Positions 32,568 through 41,228 of a DNA stretch of 42,874 bases are shown piece after piece. Numbering within the stretch: position 1 is the stretch's first letter; each line of letters opens with the position of its first letter. This stretch comes from Candidatus Blautia merdavium. GTDB taxonomy: Bacteria; Bacillota; Clostridia; Lachnospirales; Lachnospiraceae. The notes below the pieces were generated by a model, which searched no databases, had not been told where the DNA came from, and saw only the letters and a program-made list of their open reading frames with translations. The stretch is taken from NCBI GenBank assembly GCA_019119975.1, contig DWVZ01000034.1, positions 1-42,874 of the forward strand, in the 5' to 3' direction. Position numbers and translations under genes: made by a program.

Positions 32568-35500
32568 ATGAGAAATACCAATGAAGAGATATTAGAAGCA
32601 GGAATTGACGTAGGCAGCACGACCACGAAACTTTTGATCCGGGATCCCCAGAGCGGAGAAGTGCTTTACTCGGACTACCGCAGGCATTATGCGGACCAGG
32701 TCCGCAGCATCTGTCAGATTCTGGAGCCGTGCCTGAGACGGTTTGCCGGCAGGAAACTGCGGTTTGTCATGACCGGCTCCGGCGCGAAACCCATTGCAGA
32801 AAAGCTCCAGATTCCCTTTGTACAGGAGGTGGCTGCCAATGCGGCTGCCCTGCGCGCCCTGTATCCTTCTATCGGATGCGCCATAGAACTGGGCGGACAG
32901 GATGCCAAGATGATCTTTTTTGCCAAAGACCAGGAAAGCGGCAAGTCCCAGGCAACGGATATGCGCATGAACGGCAGCTGTGCCGGAGGGACCGGAGCCT
33001 TTATCGATGAGATCGCATCCGTACTGAAAACGCCGGTGGAGAAGTTTAACGCCCTGGCAGAAAAGGGCACCTGTGTCTATGACATTTCCGGGCGCTGCGG
33101 TGTCTATGCCAAGACGGATATCCAGCCTCTGCTGAATCAGGGGGCTGCCAAGGCGGACCTGGCGCTTTCTACCTATCATGCCATTGCCAAGCAGACCATC
33201 GGCGGCCTTGCCCAGGGGCTGAAGATTGAAAAGCCGGTGGCGTTTGAGGGAGGTCCTCTGACCTTTCATCCCAGGCTGATCCGGGTCTTTGCCGAGCGGC
33301 TGGACCTTTCAGAGGAGGACATTCTGATCCCGGAGCATCCGGAGCTGATGGTTGCTTACGGAGCTGCCCTTTCCCTGGGATCCATGCTGCAGGCAGAGGG
33401 CAAGCCTCTGACGGTGCAGGAACTGGAAGACCAGCTGGCAGGAATGGACCGCAGGGCGGGAAGGCGCAGCCAGACAAAGCCCTTTTTCGCCTCCCCGGAG
33501 GAAAGAAAAGCCTTTGAAAAGCGCCACAGGAAGAAAAATACCCGCTGGAATCCGCCCAAGGAGGGCAGCAGGATCCGGGCGTATCTGGGAATTGATTCCG
33601 GAAGCACCACCACCAAGTTTGTGCTTTTAAATGAACAGGAAGAGCTGATCGATTATTTCTATGCGCCTAATGAGGGAGAGCCGCTGGAGGTGGCAAAGAA
33701 AGCCCTGCAAGAGCTGAAGAAGCGCTATGACACGGCGAAGGCAGATTTGGAGATCCTATCCGTGGGAACTACAGGATACGGAGAAATGCTCTTTTCCGAG
33801 GCGTTTCAGGCAGAATGCCATACAGTGGAAACGGTGGCGCACGCCAGAGCGGCAGAAAAGTATGTAAAGGACGCCACCTTTATCCTGGACATTGGCGGAC
33901 AGGACATGAAAGCCATGTGGCTGGAAAAAGGAGTCATCACCAATATTCTGGTCAATGAAGCCTGTTCCTCTGGATGCGGTTCCTTCCTGGAGAACTTTGC
34001 TTCCACCCTGCATATTCCAGCAAAGGAGATCGCAAAAGCAGCTTTTTCCTCGGAAGAACCGGCAGCCTTGGGAAGCCGGTGCACCGTCTTTATGAACAGC
34101 AGTATCATTACCGAGCAGAGAAACGGCAGGAAGCCGGAGGATATCATGGCAGGTCTGTGCCGCTCCATTATTGAAAATGTATTTACCAAAGTGGTGCGGC
34201 TCTCCAATGTGGACCAGCTGGGGGACCGGATCATTGTCCAGGGCGGAACCTTTGAGAATGACGCGGTCCTGCGCGCCATGGAAGAATACATCGGAAAAGA
34301 AGTGATCCGCGCGCCTTATCCCGGTCTGATGGGTGCCATCGGGGCAGCCCTTCTGGCGGCAGAGCACCATAGAGAGCATCCAGAGCACAGGACCTTTATC
34401 GGGCTGGAGGCTTTGGATCACTTTACCTATGAACAGCGCGCCAATGCCGTGTGTCCTTTCTGTACCAACCACTGCAAGCGCACCATCATCACCTTTTCCA
34501 ACGGTCACTCCTGGGTGACTAACAACCGCTGTGAAAAAGGCAGCATCCTGGGAGAACCAAAGGAGGAAGAAGTCAGCCGGAAACTGAAAGAACAGATCCA
34601 GAAGGAAAAGTCTGTGCCCAATCTGTTCAAGACCAGGGAGAGACTTTTGTTTTCGGAATACCCCTGCACTCCGGTCAGGGAAGTGACCAAGGACAGCCCG
34701 GTGATCGGACTTCCCCGGGTGCTGTCTTACTGGGAATACATGCCCTTTTGGAGGACCTTCTTTACTTCGATGGGCTTCCAGGTGAAGCTGTCGGATAAAA
34801 GCAGCAGGAAGATTTATGAGCAGGGACTGTCTGCGGTTACTTCGGATACTGTATGTTTTCCGGCAAAGCTGGTCCATGGTCATATCCGCAATCTGGAGGA
34901 GAAGAGGGTGGACCGGATCTTCCTGCCTGCGGTGACAGCCGTTCCGTCGGAGAATACGGAAAAGACCAGTGAATCCATGTGCGCCATCGTAAAGGGATAT
35001 CCTCTGGTGATCCAGAATTCGGACAATCCCCAGACGGAGCGGGGAACTGCCTATGACGCTCCGCTGTTTCACTGGCACACCCGGGAGGACCGGGACCGCC
35101 AGCTGACCGGATATATGGAAGAGACCTTCGGGATTTCTCCCAGAGAGACCCGGGCTGCCATGGAAGCGGGAGACCGGGCGCAGGCATCCTTTAAGAGCCA
35201 GTTGGAGAAGGAAGGGGAGGCGGTTCTGGAACAGGCGAGAGAATCCGGAAAATTTGCCGTGGTCCTGGCATCCCGCCCTTATCAGAACGACGCCCTGGTG
35301 AACCATGACCTGCCGGAAATGTTCACGGGCATGGGCATTGCGGTGCTGACTGCCGACTCCCTGCCAGGAGCCAATCAGGAAGATCTCAGTAAAAGCCGAC
35401 TGGACATTGTAAATAATTTCCATGCCAGGATGCTGTCCTCTGCGGTGCTGGCAGCCTCCAGCGACGCCCTGGAATACGTACAGATCGTCAGCTTCGGCTG

Positions 35501-36959
35501 CGGTCACGATGCCTATCTGTCGGATGAAATTATACGCCTGATGAAGGAGATTTCCGGCAAGACGCCGCTGATCTTAAAGCTGGACGAAAGCGATATCCAG
35601 GGACCCCTGCGGATCCGCATCCGCTCTTTCCTGGAGACCATTGCCATGCGGCGGGCAAAGGGAGAGAAGCTGACTGTAAAACCTTTGGAGGAGCCTTATC
35701 CTGTTAAGTTCACCCGGAAGGAGAAGAAACAAAAAACCGTGCTGATCCCCAACACCTCCCACGCTTTCAGCCAGATCATGGCAGCTGCCTTCAGCACCCA
35801 GGGAATCCGGGCAGTGCCGCTGGAGGTGGGCGGAGAGGAAGCCATCCGCCTGGGGAAAAAGTATGTACATAATGATATCTGCTTCCCGGCGCAGATGGTC
35901 ATCGGAGAAGCCCTTGCCGCCTTAAAAAGCGGAGAATACGACAGCAAAAATACGGCGGTGGGCATGGGAAAATACATCGGCGACTGCCGTCTGACCCATT
36001 ACAGCGCCCTTCTGCGCAAAGCCCTGGACGACGCCGGGTTTCCGGAGGTACCTATCCTGACCAATGACGATCAGGATTACCATGACCTGCATCCGGGATT
36101 TAAGATGAACCTTGTGACCGCGGCGGAAATAGCCTTCGGTATGCCCATCATTGACGCATTAGAAGAACTGTTAAGAAAGATCCGTCCGTATGAAGTGGTC
36201 AGAGGAAGCGCTAACCGGGCGTTCTCCAGAGCCATGGACGAAGTGGTCCAGGGACTTTTGCAGGGCGGCATCCCCGGTATGGAGAAAGGTTTTAGAAAAG
36301 CTGTGCGGCTGATGAAGGAAGTGCCCTATGACAGAAGCCAGCCAAAGCCCAGGGTGCTGATTGTGGGAGAATACCTGCTGAATTTCCATCCCGGGGCAAA
36401 CCATCACATTGAAGACTATCTGGAAAAGAACGGATTTGAGATCATCGAAGCCAGAATGACGGACGTGATCCGCAAGACTTATTTTTACCAGGAAGCCCAG
36501 ATTAAAGAATACCATATCAAAAAGGGCGTGGGGGATAAGGTGTGGTACTACACTGCCAATCAGATCTTTGACCTGGCGCACCGGGTGACGGATTCCATTG
36601 CCAAAGACCACCCTCTCTATGAGCCTGCGTGCCGTATGGATGAGCTGGTAAAGGCAAGTGATCCTATCATCCATCACACCTTTGACACCGGAGAGGGCGT
36701 GCTGATCCCAGGAGAGATCCTGCACCATGCAGCCAGGGGCTGCCGTGCCTTTGTGATCCTCCAGCCCTTCGGCTGCCTGCCCAATCATGTGGTGGGAAGA
36801 GGAATCACCAAGAAATTAAAGGAACTGTATCCGGATGCCCAGATCCTGCCGCTGGATTATGATCCGGACGTCAGCTTTGCCAACATTGAGAACCGGCTCC
36901 AGATGCTGGTCATGAACATCCAATCAGAAAAAACGCAGAAAGAGGGACCGCAGCACTAA
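32568..36959 (+). CDS. Giant acyl-CoA dehydratase activase fusion (two activase domains plus HgdB-like part)
   Basis: A 1463-residue protein. Two ASKHA-type activase domains stand in tandem: the first opens AGIDVGSTTTKLLI and has the iron-sulfur loop CAGGTG at Cys138; the second opens YLGIDSGSTTTKFVL and has CSSGCG at Cys466. A cysteine cluster follows (CPFCTNHC, Cys629, 632 and 636), then a DUF2229-like region and a C-terminal segment resembling the dehydratase subunit HgdB. Activases of this family use ATP to push an electron onto 2-hydroxyacyl-CoA dehydratases. This all-in-one form is widespread in Clostridia, but to my knowledge its substrate is not established. GGAG at 32555 points to ATG 32568; earlier GTG and ATG codons lack a ribosome site. 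No separate dehydratase subunit lies nearby. Confidence 0.88.
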   Translation: MRNTNEEILEAGIDVGSTTTKLLIRDPQSGEVLYSDYRRHYADQVRSICQILEPCLRRFAGRKLRFVMTGSGAKPIAEKLQIPFVQEVAANAAALRALYPSIGCAIELGGQDAKMIFFAKDQESGKSQATDMRMNGSCAGGTGAFIDEIASVLKTPVEKFNALAEKGTCVYDISGRCGVYAKTDIQPLLNQGAAKADLALSTYHAIAKQTIGGLAQGLKIEKPVAFEGGPLTFHPRLIRVFAERLDLSEEDILIPEHPELMVAYGAALSLGSMLQAEGKPLTVQELEDQLAGMDRRAGRRSQTKPFFASPEERKAFEKRHRKKNTRWNPPKEGSRIRAYLGIDSGSTTTKFVLLNEQEELIDYFYAPNEGEPLEVAKKALQELKKRYDTAKADLEILSVGTTGYGEMLFSEAFQAECHTVETVAHARAAEKYVKDATFILDIGGQDMKAMWLEKGVITNILVNEACSSGCGSFLENFASTLHIPAKEIAKAAFSSEEPAALGSRCTVFMNSSIITEQRNGRKPEDIMAGLCRSIIENVFTKVVRLSNVDQLGDRIIVQGGTFENDAVLRAMEEYIGKEVIRAPYPGLMGAIGAALLAAEHHREHPEHRTFIGLEALDHFTYEQRANAVCPFCTNHCKRTIITFSNGHSWVTNNRCEKGSILGEPKEEEVSRKLKEQIQKEKSVPNLFKTRERLLFSEYPCTPVREVTKDSPVIGLPRVLSYWEYMPFWRTFFTSMGFQVKLSDKSSRKIYEQGLSAVTSDTVCFPAKLVHGHIRNLEEKRVDRIFLPAVTAVPSENTEKTSESMCAIVKGYPLVIQNSDNPQTERGTAYDAPLFHWHTREDRDRQLTGYMEETFGISPRETRAAMEAGDRAQASFKSQLEKEGEAVLEQARESGKFAVVLASRPYQNDALVNHDLPEMFTGMGIAVLTADSLPGANQEDLSKSRLDIVNNFHARMLSSAVLAASSDALEYVQIVSFGCGHDAYLSDEIIRLMKEISGKTPLILKLDESDIQGPLRIRIRSFLETIAMRRAKGEKLTVKPLEEPYPVKFTRKEKKQKTVLIPNTSHAFSQIMAAAFSTQGIRAVPLEVGGEEAIRLGKKYVHNDICFPAQMVIGEALAALKSGEYDSKNTAVGMGKYIGDCRLTHYSALLRKALDDAGFPEVPILTNDDQDYHDLHPGFKMNLVTAAEIAFGMPIIDALEELLRKIRPYEVVRGSANRAFSRAMDEVVQGLLQGGIPGMEKGFRKAVRLMKEVPYDRSQPKPRVLIVGEYLLNFHPGANHHIEDYLEKNGFEIIEARMTDVIRKTYFYQEAQIKEYHIKKGVGDKVWYYTANQIFDLAHRVTDSIAKDHPLYEPACRMDELVKASDPIIHHTFDTGEGVLIPGEILHHAARGCRAFVILQPFGCLPNHVVGRGITKKLKELYPDAQILPLDYDPDVSFANIENRLQMLVMNIQSEKTQKEGPQH

Positions 36960-36960
36960 A

Positions 36961-37027
36961 AGACAGGCTCCCTTCCGGGCAGACAAGGGGAAAAATACAC
37001 ACTTGCCGCCTGGAAGGGAGCCTGTCT
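36961..37027. terminator. Bidirectional terminator between activase and coiled-coil genes
   Basis: A perfect 16-bp stem (36961-36976 with 37012-37027) has a 35-base loop. A smaller hairpin followed by TTTTT lies just after it (about 37029-37052). The flanking genes converge here. Confidence 0.8.
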
Positions 37028-37081
37028 CAGGATCCGTGCAGCGGTCCTTTTTGGCAAAAAAACTATTTTTTCTGCGCTGCA

Positions 37082-37843
37082 TCAGAGAATATGCAGCATA
37101 TTTAAGATCAGCAGTATCAGAACAATGGGAGAGGAAATGCTGCTGAGGATAAACAGAGCAAATTTCACCCGCTCCAGCTTCTGGAACCGTACATACTGTT
37201 CTTTTACTTTTTCACTGTAATCGTAAAGGACTTTGGTTGCCTCCTCTACTTTGGAAAGCTCCTGATCGCAGGAATTCTTAATATCGGTCTCAATGCTGTG
37301 CGCCAGTGACTGGGTCAGTCTCTGGATCTCGGCATCGATCCTGGTGCTTAAAGATTCACTATTCTGCTGGATGGACAGGGAGAGACCCTGCAGGGTGTGG
37401 ATCTTTTCTGTCACACTCTGGTCCTGGTCAGAGATCAGCTTCTGAATGATTTCTTCGTATTCCTGGTAATGTCCCCGGTAATTGTCCATTTGGCGGACCA
37501 GCTCCGCCGATTCTGCCCTTGCCAGTGCCAGCTCGCTGTCTGCCTTGCGCAGCTCAGAGAGATATCTTAAATATTTGCTTTCTTTCACCAGTGAAACGGT
37601 CTTTCCCTTGCCGGAGGTTTTGACCGGTTTCTGAGGGTTCTGCGGGGAAACAGGCTTTGCTTCCTCTGGATTTATCGGTGCGGCTTCCTTCTGGACAGTG
37701 GTTTCACTTACCTTTTCTAAGGCGGCTGCCAGTTCACGTTCTTCGGTAAACTGTTCGGTCAGCTGTTTTTCCAGCTGGCTGCTGAGATCAAGCGTGTTCC
37801 CTCCGGCAGCATAGGGAACCGTATTGTCTGCCTTTGCTTCCAT
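37082..37843 (-). CDS. Unknown coiled-coil protein with C-terminal membrane anchor
   Basis: A 253-residue protein I do not recognise. Residues 1-85 are low-complexity and charged, with Pro-rich PINPEEAKPVSPQNPQKPVK. Residues about 90-225 are strongly helical with heptad-like spacing (RKADSELALARAESAELVRQM, then repeated Leu/Ile, Glu and Lys). The last 25 residues form one hydrophobic segment (ALFILSSISSPIVLILLILNML). There is no signal peptide, so it looks like a tail-anchored protein with a long cytoplasmic coiled coil. It has a good ribosome site (GGAG) and a near-consensus promoter. Its divergent neighbour is a DUF6483-like gene. A role in cell-envelope organisation is possible but unsupported. 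Confidence 0.75.
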   Translation of the reverse strand: MEAKADNTVPYAAGGNTLDLSSQLEKQLTEQFTEERELAAALEKVSETTVQKEAAPINPEEAKPVSPQNPQKPVKTSGKGKTVSLVKESKYLRYLSELRKADSELALARAESAELVRQMDNYRGHYQEYEEIIQKLISDQDQSVTEKIHTLQGLSLSIQQNSESLSTRIDAEIQRLTQSLAHSIETDIKNSCDQELSKVEEATKVLYDYSEKVKEQYVRFQKLERVKFALFILSSISSPIVLILLILNMLHIL

Positions 37844-37903
37844 GGCTTTTTCTCCTTACATGTATTGAAATGATGTATGATCTGCAAGCCCCAACTTCCA
37901 TTT

Positions 37904-37932
37904 ATTATATAGAAAAATTTTCCAAAATTCAA
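37904..37932 (-). promoter_or_regulatory. Promoter of the coiled-coil protein gene
   Basis: Minus-strand TTGAAT (37932-37927) and a perfect TATAAT (37909-37904) are 17 bases apart, about 60 bases before the start codon. Confidence 0.7.
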
Positions 37933-37957
37933 CAAAAAATGCAGGCACAGCAAGTGC

Positions 37958-37986
37958 TTGAGGTTTCAGCAGGGATTTGCTAAAAT
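37958..37986 (+). promoter_or_regulatory. Promoter of the DUF6483-like gene
   Basis: TTGAGG (37958-37963) and TAAAAT (37981-37986) are 17 bases apart, with a leader of about 90 bases. The divergent promoter for the coiled-coil gene starts only 26 bases away. Confidence 0.65.
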
Positions 37987-38082
37987 AGATGAGAAAGCGA
38001 AAGAAATCGGTAAACACCGTGGAAACCGAAAAAAGAAGACCAGGTACAGACTGAGGTCTCAGACAGCAGGAGGTGCAGAACG

Positions 38083-38466
38083 ATGGATTATGAACAGGAC
38101 TATGTGATGCGGATGATCAAGGACATGGTGCGGGCGCTGGCACTGGTGATCTTCGGAAAAAAGGATATTCGCTATGAGATTCCGGAAGAGCATGACCGGA
38201 CAGAAGCAGACAATCTTTATATGAGGATCCTTCAGCTGGCAGATCAGGGAGAGATCAATCAGGCAGAAAACATGCTTCTGACGGACATCCCGGAGGGGAC
38301 GCCGGATTACCACGTGATGAAGGCGGATTTCTACCAGCATATCAGCCAGTACAGTGATGAATTTCTGGCAGAACACGATTATACCAGAGAGGAGATCCTG
38401 GAAGGGCTGGAAAACATTGCGGAGGATTACGGGCTTTTGGACAAAGAGGTCCATGTCCGGATTTAA
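38083..38466 (+). CDS. DUF6483-like small protein
   Basis: A 127-residue, acidic, mostly helical cytoplasmic protein. The opening MDYEQDYVMRMIKDMVRAL matches a family of Lachnospiraceae proteins I associate with DUF6483; function unknown. The middle (DNLYMRILQLADQGEINQAENMLLTDI) reads like a single tetratricopeptide-type helix pair. AGGAGG before the ATG is strong. It has its own promoter and is followed by an oxidoreductase gene after 82 bases. Confidence 0.72.
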   Translation: MDYEQDYVMRMIKDMVRALALVIFGKKDIRYEIPEEHDRTEADNLYMRILQLADQGEINQAENMLLTDIPEGTPDYHVMKADFYQHISQYSDEFLAEHDYTREEILEGLENIAEDYGLLDKEVHVRI

Positions 38467-38548
38467 ACGTTCCGGGAAATGTATTTCAAAAGAAAAGGCA
38501 GGGTCTGGGACGCAGACAGAGCCATCTTAACAGAGGTGAGAAGAGACT

Positions 38549-39526
38549 ATGGAGAAATTAAGAGTAGGGATTTTAAGTACAGGAAATATTGCCGCCACCA
38601 TGGCTGGCACAGTGGCGCAGATGGAAGAGGCAGAGGTCTATGCAGTGGCTTCCAGGACCAGGGAAAAGGCAGAAGCCTTTGCTGCCCGTTTCGGAGCCAA
38701 AAAGGCATACGGTTCTTACGCGGAGCTGGCAGCCGATGACCAGGTGGATCTGGTCTATGTGGCAACGCCTATTTCCGAGCATTATGAGAATGTAAAGATG
38801 CTGATCGATCACGGCAGGAACGTGCTGTGTGAGAAAGCTTTCGCAGTCAATGAGGCACAGGCAGCCGAAATGACGGCGCTTGCCAGAAAGAAGGGCGTGC
38901 TTTTGGCAGAGGCGATCTGGGTGCGCTACATGCCCATGTGGACCACTTTAAAGGAGGTCCTGGATTCCGGCGCCATCGGAAAACCCATGACGCTGACCGG
39001 CAGCCTGTGTTATCTCATTGACCAGGTTCCGAGGCTGGTGCTGCCGGAGCTGGCAGGAGGCGCGCTTCTGGATGTGGGAGTTTACACCTTGAATTTTGCC
39101 TCCCTGGTATTCGGAGATGACATTGAGACCATCACCACCGCGGCTTTGATGACAGACACAGGTGTGGACGCTCAGAACAGCATCACCTTTACCTATCCGG
39201 GAGGAAGGATGGCAATTTTAAACAGCTCCCTGCAGGTGCTTTCGGACCGGAAAGGGATTATTTACGGAACCAAAGGGTTTGTGATCGTGGAAAACATCAA
39301 TAACTTTGAATCCATTACCGTTTACAATGAAAACAGGGAAATCACGGCTGTCTATACGCAGCCTGCCCAGATCACCGGGTATGAATACGAAGTACGGGCG
39401 TGCGCTCATGCCATCCGGGAGGGTCTGACCCAGTGCCCGCAGATGCCCCATGAGGAGACTCTGCGCATTATGGCGCAGATGGATGCCGTCCGGGCGCAGT
39501 GGGGTCTGAAATATCCCATGGAATAA
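38549..39526 (+). CDS. Gfo/Idh/MocA-family oxidoreductase
   Basis: A 325-residue NAD(P)-dependent dehydrogenase. The N-terminal Rossmann fold begins RVGILSTGNIAATM, with VYVATPISEHYENV (about 70-83) and the family motif CEKAFAVN (about 94-101, with EK at the active site). The C-terminal alpha/beta domain contains GGALLDVGVYTLNFA, including the conserved Asp and Tyr. Substrates in this family are sugars, sugar acids or cyclitols; none can be named from the sequence. It ends before a bidirectional terminator. Confidence 0.9.
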   Translation: MEKLRVGILSTGNIAATMAGTVAQMEEAEVYAVASRTREKAEAFAARFGAKKAYGSYAELAADDQVDLVYVATPISEHYENVKMLIDHGRNVLCEKAFAVNEAQAAEMTALARKKGVLLAEAIWVRYMPMWTTLKEVLDSGAIGKPMTLTGSLCYLIDQVPRLVLPELAGGALLDVGVYTLNFASLVFGDDIETITTAALMTDTGVDAQNSITFTYPGGRMAILNSSLQVLSDRKGIIYGTKGFVIVENINNFESITVYNENREITAVYTQPAQITGYEYEVRACAHAIREGLTQCPQMPHEETLRIMAQMDAVRAQWGLKYPME

Positions 39527-39578
39527 CAGGGCAGAGACGGGAGAAATACAGGAAACATAAAAAAAGAAGATAGAAACG

Positions 39579-39636
39579 AAAGAACCGGGAATCTGTACGC
39601 AGCCTGCACGGCTGTAAGACAGTTCCGGTTCTTTTG
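39579..39636. terminator. Bidirectional terminator between oxidoreductase and FMN-like genes
   Basis: Bases 39579-39596 pair with 39619-39634 in a stem of about 16 bp with two single-base bulges, followed by TTTT-type sequence and preceded by A-rich sequence. Confidence 0.8.
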
Positions 39637-39666
39637 CTTCTGAGAGAGGAGCTGCCCGGCAGGCGT

Positions 39667-40101
39667 TTACTGGACTTTTGCCTTATCCAGTGCATCGTTG
39701 ATGGCGTCTAAGAGCAGCATGGAGGTATATTTGTTCTCCTCCGAATAGGTGACATTTTCTGTGGACTGCGATGAACAGATCTGGCTGGAGAGCGCTTCCA
39801 GGGCAGGCTCCATGAGGGGATACATCGCGGTGGTGGTCTCGCTTAGATTGACAAGAGAGATGGAATTGATGTGATCCTCATCCACTGTGACTTCCACATC
39901 AAAGGTATTGTCGTTTAGGGTAATGGGACTGGTATAGACCCCTGCATGATAGAGGACGTCTGCGCTTGCCGCATCCGCCCTGCCGCCTCTGCCGAACATG
40001 AGAAAAAGCACCACAGCCAGTACCACAGCCAGCACCAGGAAAATCCCGGTATAGATCACTTCTTTCATATGTAAAACGACAATTTTTGTTTTTGAGCTCA
40101 T
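39667..40101 (-). CDS. Membrane-anchored, degenerate FMN-binding-like protein
   Basis: A 144-residue protein with one N-terminal membrane helix (about 14-36) and an extracellular part that follows the FMN-binding domain pattern: YHAGVYTSPITLNDNTFDVEVTVDEDHINSISLV-like strands, a helix containing a Gln-Ser pair (SSQSTENV), and a final TSMLLLDAINDALDKA. In true members the segment before this helix is SGAT-x-TS, whose Thr receives FMN from ApbE; here it is SEENKYTS, so the attachment site is absent. A strong AGGAGG precedes the ATG. The gene is divergent from a HAD phosphatase. Family membership is an inference from the pattern. Confidence 0.6.
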   Translation of the reverse strand: MSSKTKIVVLHMKEVIYTGIFLVLAVVLAVVLFLMFGRGGRADAASADVLYHAGVYTSPITLNDNTFDVEVTVDEDHINSISLVNLSETTTAMYPLMEPALEALSSQICSSQSTENVTYSEENKYTSMLLLDAINDALDKAKVQ

Positions 40102-40175
40102 GGCTGCACCTCCTGCATTTCTTTTTATAACATATTACAAAGCGGTGAAAAATATAACCATATTTAGAACAGGCG

Positions 40176-40331
40176 TGGTATAATGTGAACACTTAATGAG
40201 TACAAGCCAAGGGCGCCGTACGAATTTAGTGAGAACCTATGCCTGGACACTTAGCGAATGCAAGCCAAAAGCGCAGCATGAGGTTAGTGACCATGGTATA
40301 ATGTGAACACTTAACGAACACAAGCCAAGGG
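40176..40331. repeat. Three direct repeats, two carrying an extended -10 promoter
   Basis: A 38-bp unit at 40176-40213 recurs at 40294-40331 with only three mismatches; a shorter, diverged copy lies at 40244-40270 (shared core ACACTTA-x-CGAA/TGAG and CAAGCCAA). Both full copies contain TGGTATAAT, an extended -10 promoter (TATAAT at 40179-40184 and 40297-40302), so the HAD gene has two tandem promoters 118 bases apart. Similar ACTTAGCGAGT/CAAGCCAAG strings are common between genes in Lachnospiraceae, as I recall. Confidence 0.8.
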
Positions 40332-40344
40332 AGAGAAGCAAACG

Positions 40345-41151
40345 ATGGAGTATAAATTTCTGGTATTAGATATCGACGGTACAGTAACCAATTCGCAGAA
40401 ACAGGTGACAAAAAAGACGCTGGAGGCAGTGACCGCCCTGCAGAAGAGAGGCATCCCTGTGGCGATCGCTTCCGGGCGTCCCATCCAGGGCGTGACAAAG
40501 GTTGCCTCTGTGTTAAGGTTTCAGGACTTCGGAAGCTTTGTGCTTCCCTTTAACGGGGCGCGGATCCTGAATTTTAAGACCATGGAGTGTGTTTATGCCA
40601 AGAACCTTCCCCTCCATCTGCCGGGAAGGCTGGTAAGGGACGCCAGGGAAAACGGAGTGGGGATCATTACCTATGAGCAGGACCGGATCATTGCCGGAAC
40701 AGAGCCGGATCCATATATGCAGATTGAGGCAGGGATCAATCAGATCCCCATTGTATGGAGAGAAGATTTTGAGTCCTATGTGAAGTTTCCGGTGCCTAAA
40801 TGTCTGCTGACCGGAGACCCGGTGGATCTGGAGGCGCTGGAACCCATGCTGGCGCAGAAATACTGCCATGAAGCCCAGGTCTTCCGCTCAGAACCCTATT
40901 TCCTGGAGATAACGCCCAAGAACGTGGACAAGGCGTACTGTCTGAAGCATCTTCTGGAGATCCTGGGGATCAAGAGAGAGGAGATGGTCTGCTGCGGGGA
41001 CGGGTTTAATGATGTCTCCATGATTCAGTTTGCAGGTCTGGGAGTGGCGATGGCAAATGCCCAGGAGCGGGTAAAAGAAGTGGCAGACTATATTACGGAA
41101 AACGACAATGACCACGACGGCATTGCAGAAGTGATCGAGAAATTTTTCTGA
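40345..41151 (+). CDS. Cof-type HAD hydrolase
   Basis: A 268-residue phosphatase of the HAD superfamily, class IIB (Cof/YidA type). Motif I is DIDGT with nucleophile Asp9 and acid Asp11, motif II is Ser in IASGRP, and motif IV is GDGFNDVSM, with the C2-type cap between about 85 and 190. Such enzymes clear sugar phosphates or similar small phosphate esters; the substrate is not readable. It is expressed from the repeated extended -10 promoters just upstream. Confidence 0.92.
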   Translation: MEYKFLVLDIDGTVTNSQKQVTKKTLEAVTALQKRGIPVAIASGRPIQGVTKVASVLRFQDFGSFVLPFNGARILNFKTMECVYAKNLPLHLPGRLVRDARENGVGIITYEQDRIIAGTEPDPYMQIEAGINQIPIVWREDFESYVKFPVPKCLLTGDPVDLEALEPMLAQKYCHEAQVFRSEPYFLEITPKNVDKAYCLKHLLEILGIKREEMVCCGDGFNDVSMIQFAGLGVAMANAQERVKEVADYITENDNDHDGIAEVIEKFF

Positions 41152-41228
41152 CGGCACAGGAAGAAGGACTGTCTGAGAAAACTTTGACGGTCTTTTGCCG
41201 CAGAGGCAGGAATCAGGAGAGAAAAACA

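Noticed and set aside
33756-35507. 583-residue open frame on the minus strand
   Set aside because: It is antisense to the well-supported activase fusion, has no family motif and no ribosome site; a result of codon bias on the coding strand.
40176-40331. CRISPR array
   Set aside because: Only three unequal copies with diverged middle unit and irregular spacing, each containing a promoter element; no spacer pattern and no cas genes.
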